IMG/VR virus record: IMGVR_UViG_3300006916_000325
Coordinates: 1-26,135 of that record
From: a virus
Length of the DNA: 26,135 bases
Reading direction: 5' to 3' (one strand)
Shown here: piece after piece, positions 1 through 5,000 of the stretch
Position numbering within the stretch: the first letter of the stretch is position 1
Layout of the letters: each line of letters opens with the position of its first letter
Translations under genes and position numbers: made by a program
Notes under the pieces: model-generated
The model's database searches: none
The model's input: only the letters and a program-made list of their open reading frames with translations
What the model was told of the DNA's origin: nothing

Positions 1-64
1 TAAGTTTCAATACTATTTTCAATAATATATCAGTGATTAGGTGGCACAGTATTGTGGCACAGCA

Positions 65-124
65 CCCCCGCCCGTTATCGTCAATGCCAAGCTTGCTTGA
101 GCGATGGTCGATAACGGGCGGGGG
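65..124. repeat. 16-bp perfect inverted repeat (stem-loop)
   Basis: The left arm at 65-80 (CCCCCGCCCGTTATCG) is the exact reverse complement of 109-124. A 28-nt spacer contains the palindrome AAGCTT. Two further G residues follow the right arm. There is no T-run, so this is not a standard intrinsic terminator. It could be a cruciform, a protein-binding site or the arms of a small mobile repeat. Confidence 0.75.
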
Positions 125-265
125 GGTGTCAAATCGCCCGATTCGGGGCAAATCAGCCGCACGCCCTACCCCCTTAGGCTCCGCAGATCCCGCTCAACCG
201 CAGCAACGCCCGACAAAATCGGGCTTATGCTTAATCGGATATCCCAGGCGTTTGTCCTGGCTAAC

Positions 266-304
266 GAAAGTTTTCGACACCCTGCGAAAGATTTGCAAAC
301 TTTC
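266..304. repeat. Nested inverted repeat (8-bp outer, 5-bp inner arms)
   Basis: GAAAGTTT at 266-273 pairs with AAACTTTC at 297-304. Just inside, TTTCG (272-276) can pair with CGAAA (285-289), sharing two bases with the outer arm, so the two pairings partly compete. No T-run follows. Function unknown. Confidence 0.5.
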
Positions 305-733
305 CCGAATTGCCAAATGTTAAGAATCGGACACGGGGTAGACGGATGTCCAGTGTTCACCCGTCCACCAGTGAACAGGCGAACAGCACCACCCCAAAAC
401 CGAAACCCGCCGGAGCAGTGTGCCAAATGTCCGCAGGGATGGGAGGTGAGCAGAGCGACCCTAGCCCGCTCGCTCCCAGACACCCCAGCCGCCCGCCTGC
501 CTAACGTTCTGGCTGCGTTGGTTGGGTGGTGGGGTGTCCAGCGATCGGGCGACACGACGCAAGGTGGGCGATTGGGTGGGGTCAAAAGCGAACCCCCCGA
601 AATCTTGACCACGACCCCCCGCCGTCTCGGCATAACTCTATATATAGCCCTATCACACCAGATACCAAAAACGGGTGTTAAGTTGGGTAAGCCGTACATA
701 TTGACCGACAAAGTAGGAGTCCCGTAAAAAAAT

Positions 734-763
734 TTGCAAAAAAAAATTCTATTAGACTAGAAT
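734..763 (+). promoter_or_regulatory. Putative sigma70-type promoter for the 801-2968 operon
   Basis: TTGCAA at 734-739 and TAGAAT at 758-763 are separated by 18 nt, with an A-tract between them. The -10 box matches TATAAT at five of six positions and the -35 matches TTGACA at four of six. Transcription would start near 770, about 30 nt before the first gene's ATG at 801. A weaker alternative is TTGACC (701-706) with TAAAAA (725-730). Confidence 0.5.
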
Positions 764-800
764 GTCACGCGGAGCTATTTTTCAGTCTGAGGGCATCTCT

Positions 801-1472
801 ATGAGGGTACTCGTAATAGGCGACACTCACGCTCCTTGCATGGATGTGAGGTACATTAAGTTTCTGGCTGATTTACATGATCAGTGGAGTATTGACAAAA
901 TTGTGATGATTGGGGATTTGGTAGACAATGCGGCTATTTCTTACCACCCAAAATCCCCTAGTTTGCGGGATAGTGAGCGAGAGTTTGCTTTGGCTATGGA
1001 GCAGGTTCAGATGCTGTACAAGCTGTTTCCTACTAAGGTTGATTGGCTTATTGGCAACCATGACGCATTGACAGAGCGGCATATGGACGACTGTGGGCTA
1101 CCTAGATCGTCTTTAAAGGATTACACGGAGTTGTGGCAGATTCCTAAATGGGTGGCTCATCCGAGGTTTACAGACCTAACGTTAGACGGGGTGATTTACA
1201 GGCATGGAGACAAGGGTAAGGGTGGATCGTTTCCTGCTTTGAGTAATGCTCAGTCGGAGTTTGCCAGTGTTGTGCAGGGGCATTACCATGCAGTAGGTGG
1301 AGTCATGTATGGGGCTAACAACAGGGCTAAGTATTTTGGTGGTCAGACGGGTTGTGGGATTAACATATCAGCAGCCGCCTTTGACTACGGCAAAAAGTTC
1401 TCAAAAAGGCCAGTGTTGGGAGCTATGGTGGTAATTGACGGAAATCCGTACTTTGAACCTATGAGTCTGTAA
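801..1472 (+). CDS. Calcineurin-like metallophosphoesterase
   Basis: This is a 223-residue protein of the calcineurin-like phosphoesterase superfamily, which hydrolyses phosphoester bonds at a two-metal centre. The metal-binding motifs appear in the expected order: GDTH (residues 7-10), GDLVDN (38-43), GNHD (85-88), HGD (135-137) and GHYH (160-163). All residues usually needed for catalysis are present, so an active enzyme is likely; the substrate cannot be told from sequence. The frame is open upstream to 762, but I chose the ATG at 801 because GAGGG lies seven bases before it, the next residues form the conserved first strand (RVLVIGDTH), and an upstream start would fall inside the putative -10 box. 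It is first in a short + strand operon, and its stop overlaps the next start as TAATG. Phages carry such enzymes in nucleic acid metabolism or host takeover, but I infer no specific role. Confidence 0.9.
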   Translation: MRVLVIGDTHAPCMDVRYIKFLADLHDQWSIDKIVMIGDLVDNAAISYHPKSPSLRDSEREFALAMEQVQMLYKLFPTKVDWLIGNHDALTERHMDDCGLPRSSLKDYTELWQIPKWVAHPRFTDLTLDGVIYRHGDKGKGGSFPALSNAQSEFASVVQGHYHAVGGVMYGANNRAKYFGGQTGCGINISAAAFDYGKKFSKRPVLGAMVVIDGNPYFEPMSL

Positions 1473-1747
1473 TGCAAGCAATTCTTGGTAATAATGAAAA
1501 ATGGACAATTGAGTTTGTTCAAAAATCTGACATACCTAAGAAGACATGGGGTGATTGCAACAACAAAACTAAGGTTATTCGTGTTAGAACAGATTTGTGT
1601 GATTTAAATGTTTTGGATACGTTTTTGCATGAAATGTTGCATGCCAGTAATTACGTGTGTTTTAGTGAAGAATTTGTAGAACAAACAGCTACTCAGATGG
1701 CAAAAGCCCTGTTAGAAAGTGGTCTTATCCAGATAGTTCGAGAGTAG
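1472..1747 (+). CDS. Small HExxH zinc-metallopeptidase-like protein
   Basis: A 91-residue protein with the zinc-binding helix motif HEMLH at residues 53-57, preceded by a hydrophobic turn (LDTFLHE) and followed by an acidic helix (SEEFVEQ, residues 65-71) that could supply the third metal ligand. This is the core of small phage and prophage proteins distantly like the ImmA or SprT metallopeptidase folds. The N-terminal half contains beta-like segments (WTIEFV, TKVIRVR) typical of these minimal gluzincin-like domains. Translation is probably coupled to the phosphoesterase because the start codon overlaps its stop (TAATG). It ends with TAG, followed by the ribosome site AAAGGA of the next gene. 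Substrate unknown. The fold assignment is an inference from the motif and size; the presence of the coding region is well supported by its position between tightly spaced genes. Confidence 0.8.
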   Translation: MQAILGNNEKWTIEFVQKSDIPKKTWGDCNNKTKVIRVRTDLCDLNVLDTFLHEMLHASNYVCFSEEFVEQTATQMAKALLESGLIQIVRE

Positions 1748-1763
1748 CAAAGGAAAACAGAAA

Positions 1764-2162
1764 ATGTCTGAAGAAGAAAAAGATCATGGGTATGAAACAA
1801 ACCATGAATTTTTAAATGCAGTAGTCGAAGATTACATTGACTGGGACGATTGGGATATTGACCAAGAAAGTGGAGAAATAGTCAAGCCTTACAAGACTAT
1901 GGCAATGCCACAGTATGACAGTGCTTTAATTGGCTACTCGGTTTCAGACAAAGGTGGAATACAAGCTGTTTATTCTATGGAAGCGATTATTGAATGTCTT
2001 TGCGACGACATGACCGAAGAAGATGCTCTTGAATATTTTTATTTTAATATAGCTGGTTCATACCTTGAAAATTCTTCAGAAAGCAACGACAAAGACGACG
2101 ATTCCGAAAACCAAAGACCTATTATGCCTTTAATCCTTCACACATTTTCAAGGGAGTTTTAG
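1764..2162 (+). CDS. Acidic phage hypothetical protein
   Basis: A 132-residue, strongly acidic protein. The first half contains DWDDWDID; the centre (around residues 53-98) has the pattern ALIGYSV...YSMEAIIECL...MTEEDALEYFYFNIAGSYL. That pattern resembles a small family of phage proteins in which an EEA/EDALEYF-x-FN-x-GSY/AY core follows a short beta region; their function is not known to me. The C-terminal tail is Asp, Ser and Asn rich and then ends with a short hydrophobic segment. The ribosome site is AAAGGA about 12 nt before the ATG. The stop is TAG, immediately followed in the same frame by the ATG of the next gene, so rare readthrough would fuse the two products, although the next gene has its own GGGAG site. 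No function assigned. Confidence 0.8.
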   Translation: MSEEEKDHGYETNHEFLNAVVEDYIDWDDWDIDQESGEIVKPYKTMAMPQYDSALIGYSVSDKGGIQAVYSMEAIIECLCDDMTEEDALEYFYFNIAGSYLENSSESNDKDDDSENQRPIMPLILHTFSREF

Positions 2163-2645
2163 ATGGAGATTTATCTCGGAAAAACAGTGATTTACAAGCC
2201 TGCTGGAGGCATGCAATATCGCAACATGGATCTGGTAGCTATCGTTACCCGCGTTTATGAAAACGGTCGTGTCAACTTGGCTATATTCGACCCTACCGGC
2301 AATATTATGCAAAACCCTCCAACTAACATTTCTGTTGATTTGTTAAGCGAGGTTGATTCAGAGCCTGTTTGTCAAAATTTATGCCACCCTATGCAACCAG
2401 AAAACCCTTTGCAAATACCAAAATTAAATGCTGACACGCCAACGGCAGTTATTCCCAATATACCTTTTGACAAATCAGAGTTACCGGCTGGAGCGAGAAT
2501 GGTTGAGCATCGACCTGCGACTCCAGAAGAAATTGAAGCTGCGAAAGCAGGGATTGGAGTATCTAACGTGAAAAGTCCTAAAAAACCCGTAAAGAAGCCT
2601 GTTAAGAAGCCTAAAAGCCCTCGCAGACCTAAATCGGGGTATTAA
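2163..2645 (+). CDS. Phage hypothetical protein with small beta domain and basic tail
   Basis: A 160-residue protein in two parts. Residues 1-65 (beginning MEIYLGKTVIYKPAGG and including AIVTRVYENGRVNLAIFDPTG) look like a small SH3-like beta barrel seen in many phage proteins of unknown function, where the pattern is G-x-V-x-Y, then AIVT-x-V, then VNL-x-x-FDP-x-G. The middle is Pro-rich and the C-terminus (about residues 138-160) is highly basic, with KKPV and KKPK repeats, which suggests nucleic acid or membrane contact. The ATG directly follows the TAG of the preceding gene; GGGAG eight bases upstream gives it its own ribosome site. Its TAA overlaps the next ATG (TAATG), so those two genes are probably translationally coupled. 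The precise role is unknown. Confidence 0.8.
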   Translation: MEIYLGKTVIYKPAGGMQYRNMDLVAIVTRVYENGRVNLAIFDPTGNIMQNPPTNISVDLLSEVDSEPVCQNLCHPMQPENPLQIPKLNADTPTAVIPNIPFDKSELPAGARMVEHRPATPEEIEAAKAGIGVSNVKSPKKPVKKPVKKPKSPRRPKSGY

Positions 2646-2968
2646 TGACTTCTGAATCTAAAGAAAAAAAAGCTGATGTTCGGGCAGCTATTGAATGGGC
2701 TTGGTTGAATTACGACGAATGTATAATTCGCGATGATCGCAATCTTTCGGTTGCTATTGATTTTGACAAGGCAACTAACGATCCTCCTGAGGGCGGCAAG
2801 CAGTTTCTTGACTTGGCTTTTACAAACAAAGTCGCTTTTTACAAGGATTTTGTAATGAAAGCACTAGGAACGGATATGGACGATGAAGACGAGATTGTCG
2901 TTAAAGAACGCAAATCTATTAAAGAATTGACTGATCTTTTAAGTCAATATCAGGAAAAAAGCGCATAA
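2645..2968 (+). CDS. Small acidic phage protein, possible terminase small subunit
   Basis: A 107-residue, mainly helical protein. The pattern in the centre, PPEGGKQFLDLAFTNKVAFY (residues 46-65), followed by a charged stretch and a C-terminal helix (ERKSIKELTDLLSQYQ), resembles small phage proteins annotated as terminase small subunits or associated packaging factors, in which a Pro-Gly turn precedes a helix with N-x3-FY. I see no clear helix-turn-helix motif, so this is only a suggestion. It is the last gene of the first operon, coupled to the previous one by TAATG, and lies about 2 kb before the large terminase gene. The intervening DNA contains the structured RNA and the two lipoprotein genes. 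If it is the small subunit, the packaging genes would flank the RNA. An ordinary hypothetical protein is equally possible. Confidence 0.75.
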   Translation: MTSESKEKKADVRAAIEWAWLNYDECIIRDDRNLSVAIDFDKATNDPPEGGKQFLDLAFTNKVAFYKDFVMKALGTDMDDEDEIVVKERKSIKELTDLLSQYQEKSA

Positions 2969-2973
2969 AAATA

Positions 2974-3023
2974 CCGCATCGGGCTGTGCTTGCAGTCGAA
3001 AGGATTAAACTGAACCGATGCGG
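2974..3023 (+). other. Structured element with 9-bp GC-rich stem after the first operon
   Basis: CCGCATCGG at 2974-2982 pairs perfectly with CCGATGCGG at 3015-3023. Inside the 32-nt loop a 4-bp stem can form (CAGT 2993-2996 with ACTG 3009-3012). It begins five bases after the TAA of the preceding gene. No T-run follows, so it is not a textbook intrinsic terminator; it might protect the 3' end of the operon mRNA, be a processing site, or be part of an untranslated structured RNA. Confidence 0.5.
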
Positions 3024-3036
3024 CAGAGAAACCGAA

Positions 3037-3050
3037 GTTTAATGTTTAAT
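3037..3050. repeat. Tandem GTTTAAT duplication
   Basis: GTTTAAT occurs twice head to tail (3037-3043 and 3044-3050). The surrounding AAGTTT (3035-3040) and AAACTT (3053-3058) can form a weak A/T hairpin. Function unknown. Confidence 0.5.
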
Positions 3051-3070
3051 AAAAACTTTGCAAGTCAAAT

Positions 3071-3094
3071 GTCCGTTTTTTTGTCCGTTTTTTT
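3071..3094 (+). repeat. Perfect 12-bp tandem repeat with T-tracts, upstream of promoter
   Basis: GTCCGTTTTTTT occurs twice in direct succession (3071-3082 and 3083-3094), ending two bases before the -35 box TTGACA. The 7-T tracts repeat every 12 bp, close to one helical turn, so they may bend the DNA or act as an UP-like element for the polymerase alpha subunit. The arrangement suggests deliberate enhancement of the promoter that follows. Confidence 0.7.
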
Positions 3095-3096
3095 AG

Positions 3097-3126
3097 TTGA
3101 CAGAGTTCTGTTCGTTTGGTTAAAAT
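3097..3126 (+). promoter_or_regulatory. Strong sigma70-type promoter driving the small RNA
   Basis: A perfect -35 hexamer TTGACA (3097-3102) is separated by 18 nt from TAAAAT (3121-3126), a five-of-six match to the -10 consensus. Seven-T tracts lie just upstream. The predicted start is near 3133, which places both hairpins and the terminator of the downstream RNA inside the transcript. This is the best promoter sequence I find in the window, and no good protein gene begins within the terminated transcript, which supports an RNA gene. Confidence 0.7.
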
Positions 3127-3132
3127 AGCCTG

Positions 3133-3239
3133 CTTACCAACTGTACCCTAGTTGATAAAGAAAGACGTTTGACGCTCTCTCTGCTAGTGAAGGGTACTCA
3201 CTAGAGCCACCGGAGAGGTCGTCAAACGTCTTTTTTTGT
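3133..3239 (+). ncRNA. Putative structured small RNA with two complementary 7-nt hairpin loops
   Basis: The predicted transcript is about 107 nt. Its elements in order are: hairpin H1, a 5-bp stem (CAACT 3138-3142 with AGTTG 3150-3154, extendable by 3 bp beyond a C-A mismatch) closing the loop GTACCCT (3143-3149); a 14-bp perfect helix (3161-3174 with 3220-3233); a short helix (CTCTC 3175-3179 with GAGAG 3213-3217); an asymmetric internal loop; and hairpin H2, a 7-bp stem (3184-3190 with 3198-3204) closing the loop AGGGTAC (3191-3197). The two 7-nt loops are exact reverse complements over their whole length. The transcript ends in seven T residues. No start codon with a ribosome site and sustained frame lies inside. 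Because H1 sits at the base of a roughly 27-bp rod and H2 at its tip, contact between molecules seems easier than within one. The phi29 packaging RNA is a known precedent for loop-loop multimers; homology to it is not claimed. Confidence 0.6.
3161..3239 (+). terminator. Intrinsic terminator formed by the 14-bp helix of the small RNA
   Basis: AAAGACGTTTGACG (3161-3174) pairs perfectly with 3220-3233, and the T-run at 3231-3237 completes a Rho-independent terminator. The stem encloses the whole H2 arm instead of a short loop, which is unusual and suggests that the helix has a structural role beyond termination. Confidence 0.75.
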
Positions 3240-3503
3240 GGCTTATTCTGATTGTTCTCAGTTGCCCAAACCAAATCCAAGGACATTCACGTAGCGTATC
3301 CGGCTCCAGTGGAAGGCATCGCGACCATCCCGTACCCAAAGAACTACGAAAAGCACCAACACCGAACAGGGGTCACGCCCGTTGGCTTTGCAAGGTTGCA
3401 TTTATTAGATAATGGAAATGCAGCGTCCCTTGGTGTAGCTTTTAGCTACACTCTCTCTTTAGGAGTCCTATGTTTTGATTTTGACGGTTGTCGGTTGTTT
3501 GAG
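3240..3503. other. Gene-poor stretch resembling a fragment of a dispersed repeat
   Basis: An open frame from a TTG at 3252 runs on past 3568 into the next gene, but its second half is hydrophobic, low-quality sequence in the A/T-rich promoter region, so I do not call it a gene. The first half (to about 3420) has higher G+C than its neighbours. All its frames give translations such as KHQHRTGVTPVGFARLH, which I associate with spurious reading frames over a dispersed repeat in some bacterial genomes; this is memory and is unverified. It may be a captured host fragment. Confidence 0.35.
3433..3451 (+). repeat. 8-bp perfect hairpin followed by a pyrimidine run
   Basis: GTGTAGCT (3433-3440) and AGCTACAC (3444-3451) flank TTT; opening the last pair gives a 7-bp stem with a 5-nt loop. 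TCTCTCTTTA follows. It could act as a weak terminator or be part of the repeat-like element around it. Confidence 0.5.
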
Positions 3504-3531
3504 TTGAAAATTTACATTTTTAATATACAAT
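3504..3531 (+). promoter_or_regulatory. Putative promoter of the lipoprotein and head gene operon
   Basis: TTGAAA (3504-3509) and TACAAT (3526-3531) are 16 nt apart in an A/T-rich stretch. A start near 3538 would give a short leader containing AGGA (3557-3560), seven bases before the ATG at 3568. Confidence 0.5.
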
Positions 3532-3567
3532 CCGAAATAAACCCAACTGTTTGGTCAGGAACTTATA

Positions 3568-4719
3568 ATGATTCGTTTTTTTGCAATTGCCGTTTTATCC
3601 TTGTCATTAACAGCCGGATGTCAAAGTAATCTGGAAAACAAAGACGATATAGCGGAAACCGTGCTGCAATTTGATGGTTTATCTCAAAACTGTTTTGACA
3701 CCTCAGTCCGAATTCGAAGTAGAAATTCAATAGGGTCAGCATCGGCAATTAGGTATTTAAATTGCGAAGATTCAATCGTAAATGAGGTGCAAAGCCCTCT
3801 TGAAGCAACACACGTAGAATTTGAAACAAACAGGCATGTAGCTGGTGATCGAGGTGATCGCCATGTGATAGACGTTTGGTACGAAGGAAAATTAGTTTCA
3901 AGCGTTCATTGCAAAACCGATGATTCTTGGTTTAAGTCTGGTGTTTCTAAAGACATTGCTACAATAGTTGTTTCGTTAGAAACTTTAGGCGGTGCAATTC
4001 CGGTTGTTCCAGCGGCTCCATACGGCGAAGCTGATATAAAAAACGGTGAAAAGATATTTACTGTTGGTTGTTCAGATGGCCGCGTTCCTCGTGCTAGATG
4101 CGGAAACGTATTGCAAGTTTTAAACGGCTTGATTTATTATTTGCCTCAATCAATAAGCGGCGACAGCGGGTCTGCCGTTTTTAAATACTCAAGTAAACGA
4201 GACGCTTGGGAAGTAATTGGTCGAACTGCATGGGCAATGCAAGTGGATGGTAGATGGATCGGATTGGCAATGACTTCCGACCGCATTTCCGACATTCGGG
4301 CTGGTCGAGTTTCGGCTGGAAGTTTTAAGTTGCCCGAAGGTGCTGTTTGCCTTTCGACAATTTGCAATGATTTGCCGGAAGGAGCCGTAACGTGTGATGA
4401 ATTAAGACACGTTGCATTGCATCAGGAATCTGATCTTCCTAAGCGTCTCGACGTAAGTAATCAGCGAAGATGGAGATTTCCAATTCGCGGAGAAGATATT
4501 AGAGAAAAGCCTAATCGACCATTTAAAGATAGAGAATGGACAATTATTAGTGGAATTACTGACTTTATAAGGTCTTTAATAAAGTTTGCTTTTTGGGTAG
4601 CCATAATAACAATCATTGCAGCGGCGTGGATTGCACCTACGATTTTGTCACCTTTAAAATACGACTGGCCGATTCAGTTTGTTAAATATGTTCTTGGTTT
4701 GATTAGGAAGAAAAAATGA
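3568..4719 (+). CDS. Lipoprotein trypsin-like serine protease with C-terminal membrane segment
   Basis: A 383-residue protein. Residues 1-18 are a lipoprotein signal peptide ending in the lipobox LTAGC, so Cys18 would be lipidated and the protein anchored outside the inner membrane. A chymotrypsin-fold domain follows with a plausible triad: His90 in TNRHVAG, Asp129 in SKDIATIVV and Ser200 in SGDSGSAVF, where GDSG is the classic nucleophile motif of family S1. Cys168 and Cys178 flank a loop and might form a disulfide. After about residue 255 a linker with more cysteines leads to a hydrophobic segment (about 336-360) and a basic end (RKKK), suggesting a second membrane anchor. It has its own promoter and AGGA ribosome site. 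Its TGA overlaps the next start (ATGA). A membrane-tethered protease is unusual just before terminase; it might act on a host envelope protein, in superinfection exclusion, or in virion maturation. All three roles are inference. Confidence 0.8.
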   Translation: MIRFFAIAVLSLSLTAGCQSNLENKDDIAETVLQFDGLSQNCFDTSVRIRSRNSIGSASAIRYLNCEDSIVNEVQSPLEATHVEFETNRHVAGDRGDRHVIDVWYEGKLVSSVHCKTDDSWFKSGVSKDIATIVVSLETLGGAIPVVPAAPYGEADIKNGEKIFTVGCSDGRVPRARCGNVLQVLNGLIYYLPQSISGDSGSAVFKYSSKRDAWEVIGRTAWAMQVDGRWIGLAMTSDRISDIRAGRVSAGSFKLPEGAVCLSTICNDLPEGAVTCDELRHVALHQESDLPKRLDVSNQRRWRFPIRGEDIREKPNRPFKDREWTIISGITDFIRSLIKFAFWVAIITIIAAAWIAPTILSPLKYDWPIQFVKYVLGLIRKKK

Positions 4720-4994
4720 AGTTTAAGTTATTGTTTGCATTAGTTGGGGTGTCAGCTTTATTGGCTGTTTCGTGCGTCGGTGATGATTCAGCAGAATCTG
4801 CACTAGGAATGCAAGAACCAATTGAGGTTCCGTCCTTAATTAAATCGAAAGCTGGTCAAATTTCTTGCATGCCGTGTGTTCGCGGTGCTGTTCGTCGAGT
4901 TATTGAAAGTCCTGTAGTAAATCGAGTGGTTGGCGATAGAGAGATCCAACGAAAACCTGTTCGACGCATGCTTCGACGGCTGCTCCGACGATAA
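4716..4994 (+). CDS. Small lipoprotein with arginine-rich C-terminus
   Basis: A 92-residue protein. The N-terminus is a lipoprotein signal peptide: two basic residues, a hydrophobic run and the lipobox AVSC, with Cys20 as the predicted lipidated residue. The mature part is short and acidic at first (GDDSAESALGMQEP), contains a CMPC motif near residue 52 and ends in a strikingly basic tail with repeated RRV, RRML and RRLLRR segments. The start overlaps the stop of the protease gene as ATGA, so the two are almost certainly translated together and may work as a pair, for example as protease and partner or as envelope-modifying proteins. Phage lipoproteins are known as o-spanins in lysis and in superinfection exclusion (for example Llp of T5), but I see no i-spanin partner immediately beside it. 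Function unknown. Confidence 0.75.
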   Translation: MKFKLLFALVGVSALLAVSCVGDDSAESALGMQEPIEVPSLIKSKAGQISCMPCVRGAVRRVIESPVVNRVVGDREIQRKPVRRMLRRLLRR

Positions 4995-5000
4995 TTAAAA

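Larger units (their letters stand above)
1..730. other. GC-rich gene-free region dense in inverted repeats
   Basis: I see no convincing gene here. Overlapping open frames exist on both strands, but their translations are low-complexity and rich in Pro, Arg and Gly, with no recognisable domain. The base composition is clearly richer in G+C than the genes that follow, with many C-runs and G-runs. Inverted repeats are frequent: a 16-bp arm pair (65-80 with 109-124), a 6-bp hairpin with loop CAAAA (208-224), an 8-bp pair (266-273 with 297-304) that encloses a 5-bp pair, a 6-bp pair (355-360 with 371-376) and a 9-bp pair (479-487 with 530-538). The direct repeat GTGGCACAG occurs at 41-49 and 54-62. 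It may be a phage non-coding control or end region, or a piece of foreign DNA. I cannot tell which. Confidence 0.5.

Noticed and set aside
104-727. Open frame of 207 codons on + and an overlapping one of 181 codons on - (166-711)
   Set aside because: Both translations are low-complexity, rich in Pro, Arg and Gly, without domain patterns or ribosome sites; the overlap on opposite strands is expected in GC-rich non-coding DNA.
3133-3239. Plain terminator of the upstream operon rather than an RNA gene
   Set aside because: A near-consensus promoter lies directly upstream, the stem encloses a second hairpin instead of a short loop, and the two loops are complementary; a simple terminator explains none of this. 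It may still also stop upstream transcripts.
3252-3629. Open frame of 125 codons starting with TTG
   Set aside because: It runs through the promoter and start of the protease gene, its second half is poor-quality sequence, and no ribosome site is visible.
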